From the NCBI RefSeq assembly GCF_003626695.1, contig NZ_RBAH01000018.1:8363-72362 (forward strand): 64,000 bases of DNA, given 5' to 3'. This document shows positions 8,701-16,310 of this stretch, piece by piece (position 1 is the first letter of the stretch; every line of letters starts with the position of its first letter). The translations under genes and the position numbers were made by a program. Source of the DNA: Paenibacillus ginsengarvi. Its GTDB lineage: Bacteria; Bacillota; Bacilli; Paenibacillales; NBRC-103111. The notes below the pieces were generated by a model, which saw only the letters and a program-made list of their open reading frames with translations, was not told the DNA's origin and did no database searches.

Positions 8701-8789
8701 TTTCGGTCCGCGTTGTATCTGTCGATTCGTCACTAACCGCTGGTACTTACGCAACGGTTGATGTGTACGCTACTTATATCAACTACTAG
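5772..8789 (+). CDS. Tat-exported parallel beta-helix protein, copy 2
   Basis: This 1005-residue protein is a tandem paralogue of the gene ending at 5652. The two are nearly identical over the beta-helix core (copy 2 residues from about 165 to 790) and diverge at both ends. The N-terminus has a twin-arginine signal (SRRQLL at 17-22) followed by a Gly/Ser/Thr-rich linker (about 45-75) missing from copy 1. The FGAVGDGANDDG motif marks the pectate-lyase-like fold. The C-terminal domain ends in a beta-rich stretch similar to copy 1 in pattern but not in sequence. The start ATG follows AAGGGAGGAATT. No terminator lies between the copies, so they are probably co-transcribed from the leader at 2633. 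Confidence 0.82.
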   Translation: MNEQQQHDGNIPGAAVSRRQLLTAFGLAGAAMAAQSVLSVQGFAAQGGGTVSGGVYGNGSTVTGSTYHGNGNGSGYPPGQALSSGLFHLLYESVAAMVADTNLTDGLLASTAGYFEPGDGGGSAYIIQSGTQTEDGGSVITLTNGLQAILLPGDSIRYKQFGAVGDGANDDGVQIKKAHAYANGQQLPVINRSGEYWIKATVDIVVQTSVDWGHTKFHIDESFNSKTQSRFRVASRKTEAAIPFDAATKAAFLAQMKPGTTLIPELAPYKNSLVFVVDSNDKIGVRYGYNHNGWNREDFFYVEEHGRIVGDIAWTFNNYTSLVAYPCDDNYLVIDGGTFYMSGTSPGANGSYLYNGILVKRSRTILRNQWVGLDQGVVDVSLDPRSGFYYFSNVFDVTLENVRLIPWEQDREGTDRDVPAGTYGIGGARVLNATFRNVTAEGSNVHWGVFGTNMFKNFRIEGCRLNRVDVHFHCWNLYVKDSEIGYKGFTLTGGGDLFIENTKRFGTRFIDFRNDYGAKWDGNIRLNNCRLVLTSGTAEAVALNFIPANFDYKYPIGYGRSIKVQDFIFDYTGVPNPTGICRIMKIATFSKVTSTGARLFFPSSVECSDVIVVGREKGVRMLEISNPLSFDLGKPGGYDQNRVTANCHMRFVNIQSEKVPAQASQSNTHVNFLLNALGTAAYEDANALYPKIDIVGCGDFFGHFKGAVADVYFSDCTVNCMDAYEGGPMRGRLAFENCHIKANAVDDGKLLYSLSATHGVSFVDCTIHGPVVDGVERMDLLSRYDFINVNNTLRYNHLNTKLAKSVIDYFASAGTPVEPEFYAMLKSHHDSESISMAKRKGTTADRPAPAKFGSEKGFAYFDTDLGQPVVWDGTRWVSPAKSGDTLHFYTSSLPGAAGTAMKRMESHPSQEYVLSQAGSLVRFAVHASAPQSAAAFTFDVWKNGAVWLSGLAGPTASANPRMAAFTGNATFSAGDRISVRVVSVDSSLTAGTYATVDVYATYINY

Positions 8790-8900
8790 AGCTTACGGAA
8801 GGTAGGGAGGGCTGCCTCGACAAACGGTCATACACCTCATGTAGCTATTGATGAAGCAGCTTGATGCCATGAATAGGGATGATAGAGAGGAAGCGATCGT

Positions 8901-11900
8901 ATGAGAAAATTGAGCTGTCTGCTGCTTGCGCTCGTGCTGCTGATCGGTCTGATTCCGCTGTACGCCGTGGAAACCCGGGCCGAGACGCTGCCGCTTCAGA
9001 ACGGCGGGTTCGATTCGGGATTGACCGGCTGGAGCACACTTCACGGCAACGCGGCCAATATGACGGTAACGAGCGAAATCAAATATTCCGGCGGGTTCAG
9101 TCTGAAAATTAAGGATATGGAAAACAACGCCTCCTATGCAATGATTAGCGACAGATTGCCTACTGCGGAGGGCAAGCAGTTAACCGCCTCGGCGAAACTA
9201 TTTTTGGCGGGAGGCTCGGGCTCGGTATATTTATATTTTTATAATGCGGCGGGAACGATGATACACAGCGTATTCTCGAATAAAAGCTCGCCGCAAAACG
9301 AATGGGTCGACGTCACCATCACCGCTACCGCTCCGGCGGAAGCGGTTCAGGTCAGTGTCGTACTTGCGACGAGCATCGTCAACGTGGGCACGGCTTATTT
9401 CGACAACGTTACGCTCACGTCGGCGGTTCCGATCGCGAACGGCGGGTTCGAATCGAACCTGACCGGCTGGAATACGGCCTTCGGCAGCGCAGCGCAGATG
9501 ACCGCTACGAGCGAGGCCGCCTATGCGGGCTCCAAAAGCTTGAAACTCGTCGACAACTCGGCCACCAGCTCATTCGGCATGGAAAGCGATAAGTTTCCGG
9601 CTTCCGCTGGCAAGCAGTACACCGGCGAGGTGAAAATGCGGGTCGATAGCGGAGCGGGAGCGATATACATTCGGTTCTACGACTCCGCAAACAAGCTGAT
9701 CGATTCGAAATCGGCGAGCACCGGGGTTACGTCGGGCGGATGGCGCAATGTCGCGGTTACGATGGTTGCTCCGGAAGGAACCGTTAAAGCGGCTATTTTA
9801 TTGTACAGCGCGCTGGCAACCGTAGGGACGGTCTACTTTGACGAAGTCAGCGTTTCCGAAGTCAGTCTCGTGCGCGGTACGGTAACCGATGCGGCAGGCG
9901 GTTTGCCGGTTGCTTGGGCGGTCGCCTATTTATACAAAGCTTCGGATACGGGCTTTACAAGCCCGATCGACAAGGCAGTAACCGATGCTGCCGGCAAATT
10001 CATCTTTCCCGGCAGCGTAGACAACGGCAGCTATGCAGTCCGCGTCTCCAAGGACGGCTATTCGCCCGGAACGGCCGTAGTCGAGGTCGGCGGCGGAGGA
10101 AGCGGCAGCGCTGTTGTGACGCTGGCAGCAGATACGGCGGCAGCGAAGTATTCCGTAAGCGGCCAAGTCCGTGTTCCGGGCTCGGATCAGCCGCTGGCCG
10201 GAGCTAACATCGCTCTGTACGACGACGACGATGCTGCTTACACGACCTCGCTCGGAGCGGCGGTTACGGCTGCCGACGGCACGTTCGCCTTGGACCGGAC
10301 GGTCGTGAACGGCCGGTACTTAGCCCGTGCCGTAAAAGCCGGATATATAACGGCTACGTTCCCTGTAATCGTACGGGATGCCGCATTCGACCGCGTCGAA
10401 CTGCAAATGCCTCCTGCGCCTAACGTGACAGAGCAGAACATGCTGAAGCCGCCGTCCGGGCACCCGCGATTGTATGCGACAGCGGGCTTTGTGCCGCAGC
10501 TTCAGGCCAAAATTCAGACGCCCGCATTTCAGCCCATATGGAGCAAGGTCGTTAGCCAAAGCTACATTCCGGAATATACCGGACGAAGCAGCGGCACAAC
10601 GCTGGATTTCGAGACGTACCCGTTCCCGGCTGCGGAGACGGCTCGTTACGTGAAGTTGTTCGGTAGAGGCAATTCGACGAATCAGTGGAACTCGATTACG
10701 GAGACGGAAATTTATACGCGCGGCGGTACGGGTCAGCTGGAGAAGCTGCCCATCCAGAGCGCCAGCTGGAGCAGTCAGGACCGCCAGTATGACGGCAACA
10801 ATACGATCGACGGCGATCTTGACGCGGAATCGAGATGGTCGGCGGAAGGGACGCAGGAGTGGATTCAGTACGATCTGGGAACGGCACGGACCGTTACGGA
10901 TTTGAAAATCGCTTGGTACAGCGGCAATATTCGCACTTCCTATTTCGATATATACGTATCCACAGACGCACAATCATGGACGCTGGTCGATCTCGGCCTC
11001 GGCAAACCGCCAGGTTTGCTCGATCCGCCTCCGACCGGCCAATCGAATTATTCGGCCGCGCTTAAAAATGCGATCGAGTACAACGCGATGAAATATTTGC
11101 TGCAAGGCGATACGGCCAGCGGCAGACTCGCCATCCGTACGATTCTGAACTTTATGGATACCGCCGTATATGCGGGACTCGATACGTTCCGGCCGATCGG
11201 CGATACGATTCATGCGGCATCGGTTACATACGACTGGTGTTACCCGCTGCTGACGGCGGAGGAAAAGACGGCGTTTATCGCCAAAATCAAGTCTCTTGCG
11301 GCCCAGATGGAGATGGGATATCCGCCGACACGCGGCGGATCGATTACCGGGCATTCCGGGGAAAACATGCTGTTGAAGGACTTGCTTGCCGCCGGCATCG
11401 CCGTTTACGACGAGGATCCGGAAATTTATAACGTGTCGGCGAAACGCTTTTTCGGCGAATTCGTCCCGGCGCGCAATTTCTGGTATTTGTCCGGCATGCA
11501 TCATCAGGGGGATTCGTACGGCTTCGGCGTCAGGCTCATGCCGGAGCTGTGGGCGCAGTGGATGTTCGCCCGCATGGGTTACTCTGGCGTATTCGCGGAC
11601 GAGCAGCGGGACGTGCTGTACCGCGGGCTCTACATGCGCAGACCGGACGGCCAGTTTATCCGCGACGGAGACACGTCTTGGCAGAACAGCAATCCGCCGG
11701 GCATGTACTGGAAATATTCGTCGCCGATTCCGCTGCTCGCCGCCTCTTATTACAAGGACCCGTATTTGCAGGGCGAGTTTTTGCGGCAGCATACGATGGG
11801 CTCCAGTCCGTTCGTCGAAATTTTGTTCGCCGATCTGGACGTTCCAGTAAGCGAGCCGGATGAGCTCCCGTTAACCCGTTATTTCGGGTTTCCGTACGGC

Positions 11901-14117
11901 ACGATGATCGCCCGCACCGGCTGGGAGCTGGATAGCCCCGGGTCCAGAGTATCCGATGTCGTCGCCGAGATGAAGATCGGCAATTATCAGTACGGCAATC
12001 ACCAGCATCTCGATATGGGAAGCTTCCAGCTTTACTACAAGGGCGGTCTCGCCATCGATTCCGGCATGTACCAGGGCGTATACGGAGCTTACGGCAGCGA
12101 GCACGATAACAATTATTACAAGCGCACGATCGCGCACAACTCGATGCTCGTTTACGATCCGGCCGAGAGGTTCTATAACGGCTGGGCGAACGACGGCGGC
12201 CAGCGGAAGTTTGCGGAAGCGGGCAAGCTTGAGGACCTGCTCGGCAAAAACTATTACAATGGCGTTGTCGAAGGCCATCAATTCGGCCCCGATCCGGTAT
12301 CTCCGGACTTCAGCTACTTGAAGGGCGATTTGACGAATGCGTATTCGGACAAGGTGGGGCAGTTCAAACGGTCGTTCCTGTTCCTCAGGCTGAATGACGA
12401 GACGCATCCAGCGGCGATGATCGTGTATGACAAGGTCGTTTCGTCGGACCCGAACTTCAAAAAGTATTGGCTGCTCCACAGCATGGAGGAGCCGCAAGTA
12501 ACTGGCAACACGACCACGATCGTGCGCAGCGAGGAAGGCTATTCCGGCAAGCTCGTCAATGAAACGCTGCTGCCTGCAGTAGGCAATGCGGTCATCGAGA
12601 AAGTCGGAGGAGACGGTCACGAGTTCGAGGTGTTCGGGACGAATTATTTGCAGGCGCCGGCTCGTCCTTCCGGACAGCAGACGGTAGAGGCAGGGGAATG
12701 GCGCATTCAGATTTCACCTGAGACGGCTGCGCAAACCGATCGTTTCTTGAACGTTATGCAGGTGATGGATAACGGCAGCACCGCACCGCTTGCCACGACA
12801 ATGGTCGACTCGGATAAAATGATCGGTGCCGCCATCGCTGACTCGGTTGCCCTTTTCAGCAAAACGGGAGACCGGGAAAACGGAACCGTGTCGTTCTCGG
12901 TGTACGGCAGCCGGCTGCAGCTTCATTTTGTCGTGACCGATATGGCTGCCGGCTCGTGGGCCATTATGCAAGGCGGGCAGACGACGTATGGTGAAGTTAC
13001 CGACGACGGAGGCGTCTTGTATTTCGACGGACAGCCCGGCTCCTATACGCTAACGTACATGGGGCGCGCCGATATCGTTGCTCCGGTTACGAAGGTGTTT
13101 ATCGACGGCAAGAGCGGAGCCGGAACGTTTAACAATCGGGACGTTACTGTGACGTTCAGCACGTATGAGCTGCTGTCCGGCATCGATCGGACGGAATACC
13201 GGCTCGGGGGAGGCGGCTGGACGACCGTAACGGGCGCCGTTTACTTGACCGGGGAGGGCGTGCATACGCTCGAATACCGCTCCGTTGACGGCGCTGGGAA
13301 CATCGAGATGCCGAAGCAAGCGATCATCGGAATCGACAAAACAGCTCCCGTTCTGACGCTGAACGGCAGTTCGGTTATGACTGTGCTGGCGGGCAGTACG
13401 TTCACCGATCCCGGCGTGACGGCGAATGACAATCTGGACAGCGGCATAAACGGGCGAATTACGGTGACGGGAGCGGTGTATGCGAACACGCCCGGAACGT
13501 ATCAGTTGACGTACCGGGTATCGGATGCGGCCGGCAACGCGGCCTTGCCTGTGACGCGGATGGTCCAAGTACTTGATCCGTCCGGTATCGCCCGAATCGA
13601 GTTCGATTCGCCGATCTACTTGCTTGAGACGGGAGCACAGCGACAAACGGTCGTAACCGCCGTTTACGGTGATGGCCGTCGTTCGCAGGCTACCGCGATT
13701 GCGTCCTACTCGGCGACCAAGCCGGGAGTCGCGACGATAGCTGGCGGTGTAGTAACCGCCATCGGGGAAGGCGGCACAGTTATATCGGCTTCGTTCGGGA
13801 GTCATACCGCATGGGCCATTGTTGGAGTCGGTGCGGGGGCGCCGGGCATGTTCGCGGCGCTAGATGAACTACTAGGGAAATATGCTGAGCTGGGAGAAGT
13901 GACTTCTTCGCTGCACAGCCAGCTAAACAACCGGCTGATGCAGGCCGAGCATCATCTGGAAAAGGGACATTCGAGCCAGGCGCTGAAGCATTTGAACGAT
14001 TTTCTTGACGTTTTAAGCAAGCAGTCGAATAAATTGTCGCTTGCGGCGGAAGAGCAGCTGCGTAGCTGCGTTGACGGATTGATTGCAGTTCTGTCATCAT
14101 CTAAGCTTGATTTGTAA
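8901..14117 (+). CDS. Secreted multidomain heparinase/alginate-lyase-like protein with FIMAH domain
   Basis: The 1738-residue protein begins with a Sec signal peptide (about 1-28). In order it shows two CenC-type carbohydrate-binding modules (about 30-172 and 175-325, each opening with NGGF-S-L-GW), two carboxypeptidase-regulatory-like beta domains (about 326-510), and a lyase entry segment HPRLYAT (about 520). An F5/8 type C (discoidin-like) domain follows (about 578-700), then the alpha/alpha-toroid and heparinase II/III-like beta-sandwich with HQHLDMGSF near 1033. Behind these are an Ig-like repeat (about 1393-1475), a DUF5011-like domain (about 1479-1555), a Big-like domain and a C-terminal helical FIMAH-like domain (about 1650-1735). 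It probably cleaves an acidic polysaccharide outside the cell; the substrate is unknown. It lies 111 bp behind beta-helix copy 2. Confidence 0.85.
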   Translation: MRKLSCLLLALVLLIGLIPLYAVETRAETLPLQNGGFDSGLTGWSTLHGNAANMTVTSEIKYSGGFSLKIKDMENNASYAMISDRLPTAEGKQLTASAKLFLAGGSGSVYLYFYNAAGTMIHSVFSNKSSPQNEWVDVTITATAPAEAVQVSVVLATSIVNVGTAYFDNVTLTSAVPIANGGFESNLTGWNTAFGSAAQMTATSEAAYAGSKSLKLVDNSATSSFGMESDKFPASAGKQYTGEVKMRVDSGAGAIYIRFYDSANKLIDSKSASTGVTSGGWRNVAVTMVAPEGTVKAAILLYSALATVGTVYFDEVSVSEVSLVRGTVTDAAGGLPVAWAVAYLYKASDTGFTSPIDKAVTDAAGKFIFPGSVDNGSYAVRVSKDGYSPGTAVVEVGGGGSGSAVVTLAADTAAAKYSVSGQVRVPGSDQPLAGANIALYDDDDAAYTTSLGAAVTAADGTFALDRTVVNGRYLARAVKAGYITATFPVIVRDAAFDRVELQMPPAPNVTEQNMLKPPSGHPRLYATAGFVPQLQAKIQTPAFQPIWSKVVSQSYIPEYTGRSSGTTLDFETYPFPAAETARYVKLFGRGNSTNQWNSITETEIYTRGGTGQLEKLPIQSASWSSQDRQYDGNNTIDGDLDAESRWSAEGTQEWIQYDLGTARTVTDLKIAWYSGNIRTSYFDIYVSTDAQSWTLVDLGLGKPPGLLDPPPTGQSNYSAALKNAIEYNAMKYLLQGDTASGRLAIRTILNFMDTAVYAGLDTFRPIGDTIHAASVTYDWCYPLLTAEEKTAFIAKIKSLAAQMEMGYPPTRGGSITGHSGENMLLKDLLAAGIAVYDEDPEIYNVSAKRFFGEFVPARNFWYLSGMHHQGDSYGFGVRLMPELWAQWMFARMGYSGVFADEQRDVLYRGLYMRRPDGQFIRDGDTSWQNSNPPGMYWKYSSPIPLLAASYYKDPYLQGEFLRQHTMGSSPFVEILFADLDVPVSEPDELPLTRYFGFPYGTMIARTGWELDSPGSRVSDVVAEMKIGNYQYGNHQHLDMGSFQLYYKGGLAIDSGMYQGVYGAYGSEHDNNYYKRTIAHNSMLVYDPAERFYNGWANDGGQRKFAEAGKLEDLLGKNYYNGVVEGHQFGPDPVSPDFSYLKGDLTNAYSDKVGQFKRSFLFLRLNDETHPAAMIVYDKVVSSDPNFKKYWLLHSMEEPQVTGNTTTIVRSEEGYSGKLVNETLLPAVGNAVIEKVGGDGHEFEVFGTNYLQAPARPSGQQTVEAGEWRIQISPETAAQTDRFLNVMQVMDNGSTAPLATTMVDSDKMIGAAIADSVALFSKTGDRENGTVSFSVYGSRLQLHFVVTDMAAGSWAIMQGGQTTYGEVTDDGGVLYFDGQPGSYTLTYMGRADIVAPVTKVFIDGKSGAGTFNNRDVTVTFSTYELLSGIDRTEYRLGGGGWTTVTGAVYLTGEGVHTLEYRSVDGAGNIEMPKQAIIGIDKTAPVLTLNGSSVMTVLAGSTFTDPGVTANDNLDSGINGRITVTGAVYANTPGTYQLTYRVSDAAGNAALPVTRMVQVLDPSGIARIEFDSPIYLLETGAQRQTVVTAVYGDGRRSQATAIASYSATKPGVATIAGGVVTAIGEGGTVISASFGSHTAWAIVGVGAGAPGMFAALDELLGKYAELGEVTSSLHSQLNNRLMQAEHHLEKGHSSQALKHLNDFLDVLSKQSNKLSLAAEEQLRSCVDGLIAVLSSSKLDL

Positions 14118-14138
14118 CTAGACGAACAGGTAGGTCTT

Positions 14139-14182
14139 AAAGCTGTTCCTCCGCGCGGCATTCGTGCGGGGAACGGCTTTTT
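14139..14182 (+). terminator. Rho-independent terminator of the polysaccharide locus
   Basis: AAAGCTGTTCC pairs with GGAACGGCTTT (one G-T pair) around a GC-rich inner stem and is followed by a T run. It closes the beta-helix/lyase gene group. Confidence 0.8.
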
Positions 14183-14326
14183 GTCCTATATGGAATCAAG
14201 GGGCGGACGACAAAAAGGGGCTGTTTCGTCTTTACATCATCTGGTACGATACAAGTAGCCCCTCATTCGCCTTTTTCTAACAGAAGCTGCGAAACGGGAC
14301 AAGCCTGTACAGGGGAGAGGTTCGCC

Positions 14327-15487
14327 GTGGGCTCGTTTACATTCGTGCCGCACCGATATCCGGAAGAGCCGGGATGTTACTTGATGTTCGATCGTACCGG
14401 CCGTCTGCTGTACGTCGGCAAAGCGGTTAATTTGCGCCGCAGGCTCTGCTCGTACTTCCACTCGAAGCCGGATTGGATCAAGGTGGCTCAGCTTGTCGAG
14501 GAAGTGGCCGATATCGAGATTATGATCGTTCGCAACGAGAATGAGAGCCTTACTCTGGAGACAAACTTGATTCAGTATTACTTACCGCCCTACAATCGCG
14601 CCAAAAAGCGGGAGCGGTCTGTGTTCGCCTACATAGCAGCCACGCAAGAAAAGCTTCCCAGACTGACGGCTCTCGACCGGGAGCGCCAAGCGCCGAGAAC
14701 CCAGCTATCCGGCGCCGATGAGCTTATCGCCGGACCTTTTCCGAATCCGGTATTTCGCAATTATGCGCTCGATTTCGCGATCGACTGGTTCAAGCTGCGA
14801 ACATGCGCTCCGCTCGAGAAACGGCTGTGCATGAGATACTATATGGAGAAATGCGGAGGCGTCTGCGAGCAGATGGAAACCGGCGAGCAGTATGCCGATC
14901 GTTTCCGGGAAGCGATGCGTCTGCTGTCCGAACCGGCGAAGGTGCCCGAAGAGATGGAGAAGGGCGTAAGCCGGCTGTCGGAACGGCTTCAATTCGAGAA
15001 AGCGAAGGAATTGCACGTTCGGCTCACCGCGCTTCGCAGCATGCTGTCCGAACAGGCGGTGAATATTCCCCGCGACTATCACCAGCTGGCGGTTTTTTTC
15101 GGCCCGGTTTATTTACTTGCCGCCCGCATCGACTACGGCATGCTGCGAACAAGATTCGTATGGGAGCGGACCGATTGGGGAGAACGACCGGAACAAATCA
15201 GGTGGCTGGATCGCCTTGTTTCGCTGTTGCCGGATAAAGGGCGGGTCGAGGTAGTCACCAATGACTTCATCCGTTCCGAGCCGCTCGTGAAGGCGGCCCG
15301 TATACGCGGCGTGTCCGCGAAAGCGGTCGTTCCGGTTAAAGGGGTTAAACGGCATATCTTAAACCTATGTGAGCGTAATATGACGTATCGCGTAGAGCTG
15401 GAATGCCAGGCTGCCGCCAGTCTGGAGGACGAAAGCGTTAGTATTCTGCCTATCGATCACAGCCGGAAGTTACCGGATGGGCCGTAA
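14327..15487 (+). CDS. Short UvrC-like GIY-YIG nuclease
   Basis: The 386-residue protein matches the N-terminal part of the excision nuclease UvrC. The GIY-YIG domain (about 10-95) has GCY and YVGKA, the catalytic-type Arg in NLRRRL and the Glu in LETNLIQYYLPPYN. A four-Cys set, with the spacing of the UvrC iron-sulfur ligands, lies at about 162-184 (TCAPLEKRLC, then KCGGVC). A UVR helical hairpin lies at about 215-245. The RNase-H-like 5' nuclease and helix-hairpin-helix part of full UvrC (about 600 residues) is absent, as in the single-incision enzyme Cho. The frame ends cleanly, so this is a short family member rather than an obvious break. It starts at GTG after AGGGGAGAGG. Confidence 0.82.
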   Translation: MGSFTFVPHRYPEEPGCYLMFDRTGRLLYVGKAVNLRRRLCSYFHSKPDWIKVAQLVEEVADIEIMIVRNENESLTLETNLIQYYLPPYNRAKKRERSVFAYIAATQEKLPRLTALDRERQAPRTQLSGADELIAGPFPNPVFRNYALDFAIDWFKLRTCAPLEKRLCMRYYMEKCGGVCEQMETGEQYADRFREAMRLLSEPAKVPEEMEKGVSRLSERLQFEKAKELHVRLTALRSMLSEQAVNIPRDYHQLAVFFGPVYLLAARIDYGMLRTRFVWERTDWGERPEQIRWLDRLVSLLPDKGRVEVVTNDFIRSEPLVKAARIRGVSAKAVVPVKGVKRHILNLCERNMTYRVELECQAAASLEDESVSILPIDHSRKLPDGP

Positions 15488-15507
15488 GCCAAAAGGAGTC
15501 GACATTC

Positions 15508-16203
15508 GTGAGGGAACCGATCGCGGCACTGATCCGCAACATCCCGCTGTTTCAAGATTTGAGCGAGGAAGAGCTTCGCGGCATCTCCGATTTGTTTCGG
15601 GAGCGCAAGTACAGCAAGCATTCGATCGTGTTTTTTGAAGGGGATCCGGGCGAGGAACTGTTCATTATCAAGTCGGGAACCGTTAAAATATATAAAATCG
15701 ACAACACGAAACAAATTACGCTGGCGCTATTTCGCAGCGGGGACTTCTTCGGGGAAATGTCGCTTATGCAAAAGGACGGAGTTCGTTCGGCCCATGCGGA
15801 AACGCTGGAGCCCAGCGTGTTTTATACGCTGAGGCGCACGACGTTTAATGAGTTTATGGTTCGCACGCCTTCTCTCTGCATGCGTTTGCTGGAGATGACG
15901 ATGGACCGGCTGCGGGGGGCCAACGAGCAGATTCACGCCCTGACATTTCTCGACGTCCGCACGCGCATATTGAAAGCTGTGTTCCAGCTGTCCCAGGAAT
16001 ACGGCGAGTCCGAGACCGATAAGGTGCTCATCTCGATCAAGCTGACGCATCAGGAAATCGCCAACATGGTCGGAACCGTTCGCGAATCGGTAACGAAGGT
16101 GCTTCAGGAGCTGCAGGACGACCGGGTCATCTCGATTCGCAACAAACAGATCACGATCGAAAACATGGATGCGCTCAAGCGCAAAATGACATACATCAAA
16201 TGA
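15508..16203 (+). CDS. Crp/Fnr-family transcriptional regulator
   Basis: The 231-residue protein has an N-terminal cyclic-nucleotide-binding-type beta roll (about 12-125, with GDFFGEMSLM as the phosphate-loop region), a dimer helix and a C-terminal winged helix (about 160-220) whose recognition part is HQEIANMVGTVRESVTKVL. It lacks the N-terminal cysteine cluster of oxygen-sensing Fnr, so a different or no ligand is likely. The start is GTG 15508, preceded by AAAAGGAGTC. It follows the GIY-YIG gene by 20 bp and is probably co-transcribed with it. It ends at a clear terminator. The target genes cannot be told from this window. Confidence 0.9.
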   Translation: MREPIAALIRNIPLFQDLSEEELRGISDLFRERKYSKHSIVFFEGDPGEELFIIKSGTVKIYKIDNTKQITLALFRSGDFFGEMSLMQKDGVRSAHAETLEPSVFYTLRRTTFNEFMVRTPSLCMRLLEMTMDRLRGANEQIHALTFLDVRTRILKAVFQLSQEYGESETDKVLISIKLTHQEIANMVGTVRESVTKVLQELQDDRVISIRNKQITIENMDALKRKMTYIK

Positions 16204-16207
16204 AAGG

Positions 16208-16239
16208 GATGCCGCTTTGGGGGCATCTTTTGTTTTTTG
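16208..16239 (+). terminator. Rho-independent terminator after the Crp/Fnr gene
   Basis: GATGCC and GGCATC pair around a GC-rich loop and are followed by TTTTGTTTTTTG. It starts 4 bp past the stop codon. Confidence 0.75.
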
Positions 16240-16310
16240 TAAACGCTCGCACGTTCGACAAATTTCGATTATAATTTTCAGTAACTATTATTTTAAGGAT
16301 GTGGACGTTT

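Noticed and set aside
14327..15487. The GIY-YIG gene as a broken uvrC pseudogene
   Set aside because: The frame ends cleanly, the next gene starts 20 bp later with a good ribosome binding site, and no remnant of the UvrC C-terminal half is seen.
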